From an uncultured Eubacterium sp. (GTDB taxonomy: Bacteria > Bacillota > Clostridia > Lachnospirales > Lachnospiraceae): a stretch of 37,208 bases of DNA. The notes under the pieces were generated by a model that was not told the origin of the DNA, did no database searches, and worked only from the letters and a program-made list of their open reading frames with translations. The translations under genes and the position numbers were made by a program. The stretch covers positions 1-37,208 of the forward strand of contig CANDJC010000038.1 of assembly GCA_947384955.1 (NCBI GenBank), written 5' to 3'. This document shows positions 18,083-25,859 of this stretch, piece by piece (the first letter of the stretch is position 1; each line of letters begins with the position of its first letter).

Positions 18083-18568
18083 CTATCCCATTTCTTTATC
18101 CGAACGAATACGCAGGACTTTTGCCGGCACCCCTCCCACAACCGTTTTGGCCGGTACATCATGAATCACCACCGCATTCGCCCCGATAATCACATCATCA
18201 CCTACAACAATATCTCCAATTACTTTCGCCCCAGTACAGATATGGACTCTGTCTCCTATAACCGGCACATCACCACGAACTGAATCATAAACAGAAAGTG
18301 CCTTCCTGCTTTTTGCCGCGCCGCCTCCTATCGTCACATTTGTCCCTATCAGGCAGTCTCTCCCTATTTTTGCATCAGAGTGTATTACGACTCCAATTCC
18401 TTTATAGCCAAATTCAGTACCGCTCCCTATTTCACATTTATAAGGGATAAACGAATTATGAATCAAATAAATCCAGCTGCGCACAAACCATGCCAGCAGT
18501 TCGCAATGATGCAGATACAGCCATCTTTCCACACGGTATTTACGAATCGCACTCATCTTATTTCCCAT
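18083..18568 (-). CDS. Left-handed beta-helix acetyltransferase, serine O-acetyltransferase-like
   Basis: The 161-residue protein has the hexapeptide-repeat series of CysE-related enzymes (IGSGTEFGYKG, VIHSDAKIGRDCLIGTNVTI, then VIGDIVVGDDVIIGANAVV) and ends in VVGGVPAKVLR. The catalytic His candidates are in VIHSD and RVHICTG. Within a capsule operon it more likely acetylates a sugar than serine. The ATG at 18568 has AAGGAG six bases upstream; an ATG two codons earlier abuts that site directly. Confidence 0.85.
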   Translation of the reverse strand: MGNKMSAIRKYRVERWLYLHHCELLAWFVRSWIYLIHNSFIPYKCEIGSGTEFGYKGIGVVIHSDAKIGRDCLIGTNVTIGGGAAKSRKALSVYDSVRGDVPVIGDRVHICTGAKVIGDIVVGDDVIIGANAVVIHDVPAKTVVGGVPAKVLRIRSDKEMG

Positions 18569-18589
18569 AAACATCTCCTTCCCCGCAGT

Positions 18590-19801
18590 TTATAAATGAT
18601 AGACTCCTTCCAGACTGCATATATGCCGTGTATCAAGAATGACTTTGCCATCCAGCTTATCCATGTTCTGTTTAATCTCGTCGTGCCCCACCATAATTAC
18701 AACAAAGTCAACTGCCTTCAGGAATTTTTCAAAATCATGCACCTGTCCCGGTACCAAATCCTGTGTAACAAACGGGTCGTAAACAAGAAGCGCCCTGCCA
18801 AGATGTTTTTCCTGGCTCTCTAACAGCTGCAGCGTCGGCGATTCTCTGCAGTCATCTACATTTTCCTTATATGTCAGTCCATAAAGCCCGACACGGCTGA
18901 TATCATCCATTCCCTTTTCTTTCATGATGTCATATATGCGATGCAGCACAAAAGCAGGCATTGCATCATTTGTCTGCATCGATTCGTCAATGACTTTTGC
19001 AAGAGACGGATAATCACCAACTAAAAACCACGGGTCGACAGAAATACAGTGGCCGCCTACTCCCGGACCGGGCTGCAGGATACTGACTCTTGGATGCATA
19101 TTGCAGATGCGGATGATTTCATAGACATCCATACCGTCATGGCGGCATATCTTTGCCAGTTCATTTGCAAAAGCAATGTTTACTGCCCTGTATGTATTCT
19201 CGACAACCTTTGTCATCTCCGCTGTCCGAATATCTGTCACAACAATTTCACCCTTGCAGAAAGTCTGATACAGCCTCTTTACCTCCATTCCTGCCGTCTG
19301 TTCATCCGCACCTATGGTACGGTTATTATGGATTAACTCGTACAGCATGTTTCCCGGTATAATCCGTTCCGGGGCATGCACAAGATGCAGGTCGCCTCTT
19401 TTTGCTCTCTCAATCACCGGTCTGACTGACTTATCGATAGTTCCGGGAGAAATGGTTGACTCAATGACCAGCACTGCTCCCTGCGGAGCTTTTTTTATCA
19501 CATCTTCAATTGCAGATACTACATACTGCGCATCAACCTTTTTGCTGAATTTATCATAAGGCGTAGGCACAGACACAATATACGTATCTGAAACCTGATA
19601 TACATTTGTAAACCGTATTCCGTTCTTTAATGCATCCTGAAAGAGCCTGTCCAGGCCTTCTTCCTTAAAAACACTTTTCCCCGCCTGTAATGTCTGCACC
19701 AGGTCCGTGTCACAGTCTGTTCCGATTACTTCTTCGCCATGAGCCGCAAGCATCAGAGCTGTTGGAAGTCCGATATACCCAAGCCCTATTACATTTACCA
19801 A
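18590..19801 (-). CDS. wecC: UDP-N-acetyl-D-mannosamine dehydrogenase
   Basis: The 403-residue NAD-dependent nucleotide-sugar dehydrogenase has the Rossmann motif GLGYIGLPTA at the N terminus, Lys198 (EMTKVVENTYRAVNIAF) and catalytic Cys252 in GPGVGGHCISVDPWFL. The SVDPWFL form separates the WecC/ManNAc group from UDP-glucose dehydrogenases (which have CxPKD). It would oxidise UDP-ManNAc to UDP-ManNAcA using the product of the epimerase gene at the operon's end. The pair being split to opposite ends suggests they bracket strain-specific genes. Confidence 0.92.
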   Translation of the reverse strand: MVNVIGLGYIGLPTALMLAAHGEEVIGTDCDTDLVQTLQAGKSVFKEEGLDRLFQDALKNGIRFTNVYQVSDTYIVSVPTPYDKFSKKVDAQYVVSAIEDVIKKAPQGAVLVIESTISPGTIDKSVRPVIERAKRGDLHLVHAPERIIPGNMLYELIHNNRTIGADEQTAGMEVKRLYQTFCKGEIVVTDIRTAEMTKVVENTYRAVNIAFANELAKICRHDGMDVYEIIRICNMHPRVSILQPGPGVGGHCISVDPWFLVGDYPSLAKVIDESMQTNDAMPAFVLHRIYDIMKEKGMDDISRVGLYGLTYKENVDDCRESPTLQLLESQEKHLGRALLVYDPFVTQDLVPGQVHDFEKFLKAVDFVVIMVGHDEIKQNMDKLDGKVILDTRHICSLEGVYHL

Positions 19802-19816
19802 GTGTAAGCCTCCTTT

Positions 19817-21505
19817 TTATGCCTCTGCTATTTTTATCGCTGCATACAGCCTGATACTTCTTTCAAACTGTATAGCTGTTTCCAAAACTTCTTTTTTTTC
19901 ATATTTTCCAAATTCCCCGGCAAAGGCAGTCAGAGCACCTTCTGTATGGATTTTAATCTCCATGTTTCGCGGAACCGCTATTTCAGCCACAATCCCGCTG
20001 TCGCTGTGCACTGCAATTACATGCCCTTTCTTCTGATAATGATATCCCGGAGCCAGATGAAAAAACTGCCTCGCTGTGCAGATACCCTTTTTACAGCTCC
20101 GAACATAATCCGTAATCTGCAGTTCACTGCCTGCCCACGCCATTCTCCTTTGAAAAAAATCTCCTTCATAACTATAAAACTGACCGGATACCTCTTTTTC
20201 TCTGACAAAAGCCCTGGTATTCAAAAGCCGTCTTCCCGCACGGTGCTCTCCCCATAGCTCTGACTGTTCTCTGTTATCTATCATGACCGTATTATGGGCC
20301 GGCGTGCTGCGAAAAAACTGCCGTCTGCTTCCCTGATACTGCCCCGTGCCTGAATTTGTGAAAACACTCCTGCCTTTAACTGCCAGTTCAAAACTCAGGC
20401 AGTCATTATGGCTGTGCCCGCTCATATATGCCGGCCCGATTTCTCCGCAGTCAAACAGCAGCGAAATACTTCCATTGTCCAGACGGTAATAACCGGCATA
20501 CGGAAATGCTGTCTCTGCTCTGCCTTTCTTCCAGCCGCCGTATTTTTTCGAAGCAAAAAGCAGCTGCTCTGCGCGCTTGCTTATGTTATCCCCTGCATCA
20601 TTAAACAGCGGCGTTTTCTCAAATCCGTGTTCCAGTCCGTACAGCGCATCTGCCATTGCCCGCACCGCCGGCAACAGTCTCCCGGCGTCCGCCCTGTATC
20701 CCGAATTCCGCAATGTCACAGTCACGCGCAGAATACCCTCTAAAATTATCTTATGGTACATTATACTGCGTTCAAAATGCATGCCGTCCGGCAGTATCTG
20801 TTCATAAATTTGTCTCACAAATAATCGAAAATATTTATGGTATACACGCGGTTCATCAAAGACAACACTGCATATTACAATCGTTTTCAGGTTTTCAAAA
20901 TAATGATTAGCCAGTAATGCAAGTTCCTGGTTATGAAGCAGATACCGGTACTGCTGATATATGGATGCATAAATATCGTTTTCCAGCCCAGAACCGATAT
21001 CTTCACCTAATAATTCCAGGCAGATTAGCAGACTGGGTATGCGCAGAGATATCGTGTAAGGCTCGAATGCATCCGGTGCCTTACTCCCATTCCGCAGCCA
21101 TGAGGATACAATCCCGCGCCATTTTTTCAGATACCTCATATCATGGCTTTGCTTATACTTTACGGCAAGCGGAATCAAAAATTCTAAATAATGCAGATTA
21201 TAATTCCATAAATGAGACGCTTCGCAGACTTCCCAGTGCAGTGCATGTTTTTCATGCAGCAGCATGACTTCTCCAGAGAAAAGTGTATCGGGATGGAATC
21301 TTTTGACATACTCATCCGTTTCATCCAGTTCTGGAATCAGAATCTGAATTCTGCGGTGCTCAGGAACAGGCCGGTGCTGTAAGGCAGCCCTCATAACTGC
21401 TTTCCAGCTTCCGGCAATACGGCTTTTAATCTGATATAGAATCTGGAGCGTTTTTAAGTATCTGATTGTACTCACATAAAGCCTTATCCGAGCCAGCTGT
21501 TTCAT
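19817..21505 (-). CDS. Heparinase II/III-like protein
   Basis: The 562-residue protein has the two-part layout of the heparinase II/III group: an N-terminal alpha-toroid (WNYNLHYLEFLIPLA, LLANHYFENL) and a C-terminal beta-sandwich with the SGHSHNDCLSFEL segment and STPAHNTVMIDN. Related polysaccharide lyases cleave uronic-acid glycans by beta-elimination. No signal peptide is evident. In capsule operons such proteins usually sit, as here, beside a WbuB-like transferase; there the role is unsettled and may be trimming or assembly of a uronate-containing polymer. Confidence 0.87.
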   Translation of the reverse strand: MKQLARIRLYVSTIRYLKTLQILYQIKSRIAGSWKAVMRAALQHRPVPEHRRIQILIPELDETDEYVKRFHPDTLFSGEVMLLHEKHALHWEVCEASHLWNYNLHYLEFLIPLAVKYKQSHDMRYLKKWRGIVSSWLRNGSKAPDAFEPYTISLRIPSLLICLELLGEDIGSGLENDIYASIYQQYRYLLHNQELALLANHYFENLKTIVICSVVFDEPRVYHKYFRLFVRQIYEQILPDGMHFERSIMYHKIILEGILRVTVTLRNSGYRADAGRLLPAVRAMADALYGLEHGFEKTPLFNDAGDNISKRAEQLLFASKKYGGWKKGRAETAFPYAGYYRLDNGSISLLFDCGEIGPAYMSGHSHNDCLSFELAVKGRSVFTNSGTGQYQGSRRQFFRSTPAHNTVMIDNREQSELWGEHRAGRRLLNTRAFVREKEVSGQFYSYEGDFFQRRMAWAGSELQITDYVRSCKKGICTARQFFHLAPGYHYQKKGHVIAVHSDSGIVAEIAVPRNMEIKIHTEGALTAFAGEFGKYEKKEVLETAIQFERSIRLYAAIKIAEA

Positions 21506-22782
21506 CCGAATAATACCTCCTCCATCTTATCTGTCAAAACCTCCACGCTATGGCTGGATTTTATATACGCACGTCCATTTCTGCCAAACTGGATACGTTC
21601 TGCAGGCTGCATTCTATACACTTTCTCGATTTTATCTGCTAAATCCTCTGCGTTATAAGGCTCAAATATCATACCCGCACCGCTTGCAGCAGTCTCATCA
21701 TCCTGATATAAAAATCCATACAGTGTACAGGCTCCTGAATATAAATATTCATTCACTTTATTTTTGGAAACTCCGTATTTATATACTTCCTTATGTCCCT
21801 GAATCTCCAAATGGGCCATGCAGATATCAGAATGGGTTAACAGCACGGGTACAGCCTCCTTTGGTATCCGGTCACAGACAAGGGCATTTTTCAGATGATT
21901 TTTCTTTATATACCTCTCCATCCCCTCTTTCTCCTGTCCAGAGCCAGCAAATATCATTCTAACCGGCAGGTCTTTTGCTTCCAGCAGCTTTAATGCTTCC
22001 AGCATTACATATACCCCTTCATATACCATATAATATCCCGCAAACGCACAGATAAACGGTCTGGCAGCACTGTCATCGTTTTCCAGACAAATGAATTCCC
22101 GCATCTCTTCTGGCAGCATCGCAGTATTGAGGGCATTTTTATCAAATCTCCTGCAATCCATCGGCTGTCCAATTAAATATACCTTATCCGGGGATATACC
22201 CAGTTCACCGCATAGATATTTATCTCCGTGATACATCGAATAAATAATTTTATCCGCTTTCTGAAATGCCCAGTTTTGTAACATATTAAATAATATAACC
22301 ACAGGGTCTGTTTTCTTTTTATCGCCTCCCGCAACCCAGATTCTCGGCCAGAAATCACGTACTTCAGCAATAAAACGAGCCTTATATTTATGAGCAGCCT
22401 GATAAGCAGCCACCCATGTAAACGGATGCACGGAACATCCGGTCACTACATCCGGTTTCCCATATTTCGCAGCAATCGCCGGCCCGTATTTCATAACACT
22501 TATCATAAAGCTCAGCATATTCCGCGCCCGCCCCATGCCGCTGTTTGATTCGTAACCGGGTGTTTTCAGGTATATATAACGAACGTGCCTGGCTGGCTTA
22601 GAAACTTTTATATGCTGTGTTTCTTCTGTTATATATGTATGTGTAAAATGCGAAAATCCAGAAGCTATTACAATTACACGATAACCGCGCTTCCCCAGTT
22701 CTAACGCAAAATCGTACTGACGGGAAATACCGCCGTACACCGGTTCAGACGAATAGTGATCCATAATCCATATCGTTTTCAA
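21502..22782 (-). CDS. Glycosyltransferase family 4, WbuB-like
   Basis: The 426-residue protein begins MKTIWIMDHYSSEPVYGGISRQYDFA and has ARFIAEVRDFWPRI and the donor-domain start FICAFAGYYMVYEGVYVM. The layout resembles WbuB-type GlcNAc/FucNAc transferases. The stop overlaps the heparinase-like start by 4 bp (ATGA), so the two are translationally coupled and probably act on the same glycan. Confidence 0.87.
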   Translation of the reverse strand: MKTIWIMDHYSSEPVYGGISRQYDFALELGKRGYRVIVIASGFSHFTHTYITEETQHIKVSKPARHVRYIYLKTPGYESNSGMGRARNMLSFMISVMKYGPAIAAKYGKPDVVTGCSVHPFTWVAAYQAAHKYKARFIAEVRDFWPRIWVAGGDKKKTDPVVILFNMLQNWAFQKADKIIYSMYHGDKYLCGELGISPDKVYLIGQPMDCRRFDKNALNTAMLPEEMREFICLENDDSAARPFICAFAGYYMVYEGVYVMLEALKLLEAKDLPVRMIFAGSGQEKEGMERYIKKNHLKNALVCDRIPKEAVPVLLTHSDICMAHLEIQGHKEVYKYGVSKNKVNEYLYSGACTLYGFLYQDDETAASGAGMIFEPYNAEDLADKIEKVYRMQPAERIQFGRNGRAYIKSSHSVEVLTDKMEEVLFG

Positions 22783-22824
22783 TTTACCATCCTCTTTAGC
22801 AGATTCCGTCTGCTCGATTTTCTC

Positions 22825-24264
22825 CTAAACATCAAATACTACCGCACCCGCTGTTTCAATTCCGTTTTCTGTATAAAACTCCATCTCTTCATCAATCCGG
22901 CGATGTGTTGTCGTACCAGTCTTGCACACCAGTAAAACACATCCGGTTTCTGCCAGTGTATCCCAGACAGCAGCATCACTGCAGGCATTTTCTGCCGCAA
23001 ATACATCTATTCCCCATCCGTTTAACTGCTGCACAATACCCTCCAGGCATTCTTTCTCTTTTTCCTTACATACGAAGTCTGTGGCAGCACACATTTTTTT
23101 TATTCCACGTTTTTTACATGAAAGCCGGATTCTGTTCAAAGTCTGCATCATTTTTCCGTTCTCTGGAGAAATGTCTCCATAAACAGGAAATAAATACAAA
23201 CGCCTCATTTCTTCTATACTCTTAATTGTATCTTTTATCAGATACAGGCTCACATATAGGAAACAGTATAAAAGTGCCCCAGCTATAAAACCCAGCACTG
23301 CATATTTTTTGGGGAAGCCGGATTTTCCGGCAGACGGTTTTTTATCTGCGATTTCCTGTGTATCCTCTAACCCTGCTGCATCTTTATACACAATCATCTG
23401 CTCTTCATGAAAAGCTGCTGTCATTGCCTGTAGGCTGCTCAGACTGGAAGTAAGAAGCGTACGTTTATCATGCTGCTGTATCTGCAGGTTATTATCCGCA
23501 GTCACACTCTTCTCACTGCTTATAAGAGTCAGCTTATGATGCCCCGCCCTGGCTTTCACATCAGATACATATTTTTCCAGCTCGGAGCGCACATCCAGAG
23601 CAAGCTGTCTGGCCATCCTTTCATCTTTTCCAGTTACTTCTATATAGAAAAGCGTTTCTAAAGGAAAGTTTTTTTCTGCCGTATCAGTTATCATAGTCTG
23701 ATAAGGCATCGTATAAGTTCTTTGATATGCAGTAACCAGTTCTGCCAGATAACTCTTGTCTATATCCCATTGCTTTTCATCCGCTTTTGCCAAAGCATCT
23801 ATCATCCCTCCGTTTGTCACATAATTCATATAACTCCCCAGGATTTTCTGCAGATTATGATAGGCTGCCCCTTCGATGCAGTACAGCATAGCAATTCTGT
23901 TTTTATGATATGCATCTATCTGCATAAGCACGGAATGCTCCAAATATTCCTCTAATGCTCTGACTTCTTCATACATCTGTATCGCAGCTGTTACTTTCTG
24001 CTGCTCCTCTTCTTCCAGCTCAATGTCCTGCGCTGTATCCGCCCCGTCTGAATCTGTGCTGCCCGCATTTTTAAAATATCCGAATCCGGTTAAAATCAGC
24101 GCAAATACAGCTGCACAGATAACAGCCTGTTTCCACCTGACACAAAGCCTGCGGAACAAATCTGCCAGATCAATTTCTATATCCTGCGTTCTTTTCCAAG
24201 AATGTTGCTGATTCATCTTATTCCTAATCCCTTCAATCATCGTTTTCCTATTTTTATGCCCCAT
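22825..24264 (-). CDS. Wzz/CpsC-like chain-length protein with a degenerate kinase-like tail
   Basis: The protein (479 residues from the first ATG) has an N-terminal cytoplasmic stretch with the Wzz motif (IEIDLADLFRRLCVRWKQ), a membrane helix near 50-65, a coiled periplasmic-side region to about 310 and a second helix near 320-345. The final 130 residues resemble the C-terminal half of bacterial tyrosine kinases (TGCVLLVCKTGTTTHRRIDEE and GIETAGAVVFDV) but have no Walker A. The first ATG overlaps the regulator stop; ATGs at 24240 and 24216 each have AGGA five bases upstream and may be the true start. It would control polymer length. Confidence 0.85.
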   Translation of the reverse strand: MGHKNRKTMIEGIRNKMNQQHSWKRTQDIEIDLADLFRRLCVRWKQAVICAAVFALILTGFGYFKNAGSTDSDGADTAQDIELEEEEQQKVTAAIQMYEEVRALEEYLEHSVLMQIDAYHKNRIAMLYCIEGAAYHNLQKILGSYMNYVTNGGMIDALAKADEKQWDIDKSYLAELVTAYQRTYTMPYQTMITDTAEKNFPLETLFYIEVTGKDERMARQLALDVRSELEKYVSDVKARAGHHKLTLISSEKSVTADNNLQIQQHDKRTLLTSSLSSLQAMTAAFHEEQMIVYKDAAGLEDTQEIADKKPSAGKSGFPKKYAVLGFIAGALLYCFLYVSLYLIKDTIKSIEEMRRLYLFPVYGDISPENGKMMQTLNRIRLSCKKRGIKKMCAATDFVCKEKEKECLEGIVQQLNGWGIDVFAAENACSDAAVWDTLAETGCVLLVCKTGTTTHRRIDEEMEFYTENGIETAGAVVFDV

Positions 24265-24616
24265 TCATAATCTCAGCCACTGATTTCATAATCCGTACAT
24301 ACATCGCATAACTGTCTGACTGCCCGCTTCCCGCTGTTTTGCCTCCAGTCTTCCTTTTATCCGGCAGATTCCACATATCCAGCACCGCATCTGACGGATT
24401 CGCCACACCCCATAACAATTCATCTGCACCGGCGTCCAGCGCTTCACAAATGCTGACAAAAGTCTCCATACTCATAATTCTTGTCCCACGTTCAATATGG
24501 CCTAAAAAAGACATGCTGATTCCACATTTTTTTGCCAGTTCATTCTGGGACAGTCCTTTTGCTTTCCTTACCTGACGGATTCTCATTCCCATTTTTTCAT
24601 AATCCAGTTCCCGCAT
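24254..24616 (-). CDS. XRE-family transcriptional regulator heading the glycan operon
   Basis: The 120-residue protein has a Cro/C1-type helix-turn-helix at about residues 11-67 (IRQVRKAKGLSQNELAKKCG, ISMSFLGHIERGTRI) and a short tail ending in MNGA. I use the ATG at 24616, preceded by GGGAGGG six bases upstream; the longer frame from 24676 lacks a ribosome site. It is first in the operon and lies 75 bp from the left site of invertible segment 2. It could bind the palindromic sites or the CAAAGCCTT direct repeats there, so autoregulation is likely but unproven. Confidence 0.85.
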   Translation of the reverse strand: MRELDYEKMGMRIRQVRKAKGLSQNELAKKCGISMSFLGHIERGTRIMSMETFVSICEALDAGADELLWGVANPSDAVLDMWNLPDKRKTGGKTAGSGQSDSYAMYVRIMKSVAEIMNGA

Positions 24617-24690
24617 AAATTTCCCTCCCGTTATCTCTGCTGCAAAGAAGCACCGACAGCATTTCCAACAAAACACCTATCATTGTTTTG

Positions 24691-24717
24691 CATAACATTT
24701 TATAAGAAAATGTTATG
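24691..24717 (+). repeat. Inverted recombination-type site L2
   Basis: Arms CATAACATT and AATGTTATG surround TTATAAGAA, and 11 bp pair perfectly around the 5-bp centre. The central seven bases are TATAAGA, one base different from locus 1. Confidence 0.85.
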
Positions 24718-24735
24718 TGCAAAATAAATGAATAA

Positions 24736-24764
24736 ATCCTTCAAAGCCTTTATTTACAAAGCCT
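24736..24764 (+). repeat. Direct repeat, two CAAAGCCTT copies
   Basis: Two CAAAGCCTT copies, separated by TATTTA (15-bp period), lie inside segment 2 close to site L2. The corresponding place in segment 1 keeps only a partial match (TCCTTTATTTA). A period near one and a half helix turns could suit a dimeric regulator. Confidence 0.4.
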
Positions 24765-24949
24765 TAGGCATTAAAACAAAAAAACAGCCTGTTTTCTTTG
24801 CTGTTTTTTTTTCATATTTACGCATTTGTATTCTAAACTATTCTTATAATTTTAACCTATGAATTATTGTAAAAAGTGAACAAAAAAACACAATAAAAAT
24901 AGAAATACAAGACCTGTTATAGGAAATTTAGACAATTTTTTCTTTAGGG

Positions 24950-24978
24950 TTGCAAAACGAAAAGAATTGATATAGAAT
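24950..24978 (+). promoter_or_regulatory. Promoter inside segment 2, facing right
   Basis: The -35 box is TTGCAA (24950-24955), the spacer 17 bp and the -10 box TAGAAT (24973-24978), the same boxes as in segment 1. In this orientation it would read toward the small ORF at 25231. Confidence 0.7.
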
Positions 24979-24985
24979 ACTTAAG

Positions 24986-25012
24986 GACAACATTTTCTTA
25001 TATAATGTTATG
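24986..25012 (-). repeat. Inverted recombination-type site R2
   Basis: It is the partner of L2 in inverted orientation with three mismatches of 27, all in the arms. The 7-bp core is identical. Confidence 0.8.
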
Positions 25013-25230
25013 TATAGGAATTATTTCCAGTCTTTCCCCTGAATTGTTCTATTGAATCATTTTGTAAATTTATCCCGATTCCCCCTCCAAAGACTTTACA
25101 CTCCAGGCAGCATACGTTATAATATCTACATAAAGTTTCAGCATCAAAACTGAAAGCATAACAGCAGCCCGGCAGCTGCAGCACGATTGCATTTATGAAA
25201 AAGGCGGTGGAACGTATGGAGGTAACGGGA

Positions 25231-25326
25231 ATGTCAAAAGAAGAATTGATTACAACAACGATTGACAGATATGCAGAATTGCAGCGAATCAAGAAAAACA
25301 ATGGCAGTCAGAAACCCACAAAATAA
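25231..25326 (+). CDS. Putative 31-residue small protein downstream of the switch
   Basis: GGAGG lies eight bases before the ATG at 25231, and the frame MSKEELITTTIDRYAELQRI... ends at TAA 25324-25326. An upstream in-frame ATG at 25195 lacks a ribosome site. The product is a charged, probably helical peptide of unknown function. A strong terminator follows at once, which supports a real transcription unit. In the orientation seen here the segment 2 promoter, 250 bp upstream, could drive it, so it may be expressed when the capsule operon is off. I do not recognise a family. Confidence 0.5.
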   Translation: MSKEELITTTIDRYAELQRIKKNNGSQKPTK

Positions 25327-25327
25327 G

Positions 25328-25367
25328 AGTGTAAAGCCGCTCTGTCATCCGCTTTACACTTTTTATT
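25328..25367. terminator. Terminator between the small ORF and the next gene
   Basis: A 10-bp perfect stem (AGTGTAAAGC against GCTTTACACT) is followed by TTTTATTT on the plus strand. It lies between two convergent genes and may serve both. Confidence 0.8.
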
Positions 25368-25382
25368 TGCCGGGGTTACTGT

Positions 25383-25616
25383 CTATTTTTCAAATACTAC
25401 TGACAGTTTTTCAATTTTGTCTGATGAAAGGCATCCTACAGCCAGTCCCAGCAGATAAGACAGTTTTTCCAGTTCCAGACTGCTGCCTCTTATTTCATAA
25501 ACCGCGCCGTCCTCCCTGCATTTTGCATCCGCATCTGCCTCCGCAGCCGCCTGAAACAGGACTCCTTTCTTTTTTTCATCCACAGGTAATTTTACAGTCA
25601 TTCTAATTGCATACAT
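25383..25616 (-). CDS. Conserved-looking hypothetical protein, 77 residues
   Basis: The product (MYAIRMTVKLPVDEKKKG...) is a small alpha/beta-like protein without membrane segments or a motif I can name. It starts at an ATG with AGGAG nine bases upstream and has a perfect TATAAT box on the minus strand at 25674-25679. It stands alone between the glycan locus and glnN. Its alternating hydrophobic strands and the helix near LSYLLGLAVG give a compact domain, but I assign no function. Confidence 0.6.
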   Translation of the reverse strand: MYAIRMTVKLPVDEKKKGVLFQAAAEADADAKCREDGAVYEIRGSSLELEKLSYLLGLAVGCLSSDKIEKLSVVFEK

Positions 25617-25776
25617 CCGGCAAGTCTCCTTTTATGTTAAGTATTTACTAAAGTATTCCCTTAATTTTAACATATTATACCTGACAGTAAACATGCAAAT
25701 TGCTTTGTCAGAGAAAAGAAAAGCCGGAATAAGCCCTTGCGTGCACTTTATTCGCACCGCGTTCTCACAATATACA

Positions 25777-25841
25777 ATGAAGACATAAAAAACAGGAAAT
25801 CACCCGTTTTTAATGGAGTATTTCCTGTTTTTATGCTTCAT
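25777..25841. terminator. Terminator downstream of glnN
   Basis: A long stem (ATAAAAAACAGGAAAT against ATTTCCTGTTTTTAT, extended by ATGAAG/CTTCAT) has T tracts on both sides. It lies 19 bp after the glnN stop on the minus strand. Confidence 0.8.
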
Positions 25842-25859
25842 TTATATTAACCGGAGTGG

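Larger units (their letters stand above)
24691..25012. other. Putative invertible promoter segment 2 (inverton)
   Basis: The architecture matches segment 1: inverted 27-bp sites 295 bp apart, with the same rightward promoter 8 bp before the right site. The interior aligns loosely with segment 1, including CCTAA and TAAATAAAGG (minus strand) at the same spacing from the left site. Inversion would point the promoter at the XRE regulator and the whole capsule operon; in this orientation I find no good leftward promoter. A GC-poor hairpin with a T run (24783-24812) lies inside. The interior is otherwise non-coding. Confidence 0.72.

Noticed and set aside
24783-24812. Hairpin with T run inside segment 2 as a functional terminator of the OFF transcript
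   Set aside because: It lies upstream of the rightward promoter, so it cannot end that transcript, and segment 1 has no counterpart.
4413-25012. Integron, CRISPR or prophage explanation for the repeated 27-bp sites
   Set aside because: There are only four sites, in two inverted pairs; there is no integrase, spacer array or phage gene, and both pairs enclose a promoter.
25008-25301. Minus-strand ORF of 97 codons between the switch and the small ORF
   Set aside because: It is antisense to the small ORF with the good ribosome site, begins inside site R2 and is cysteine-rich without protein-like patterning.
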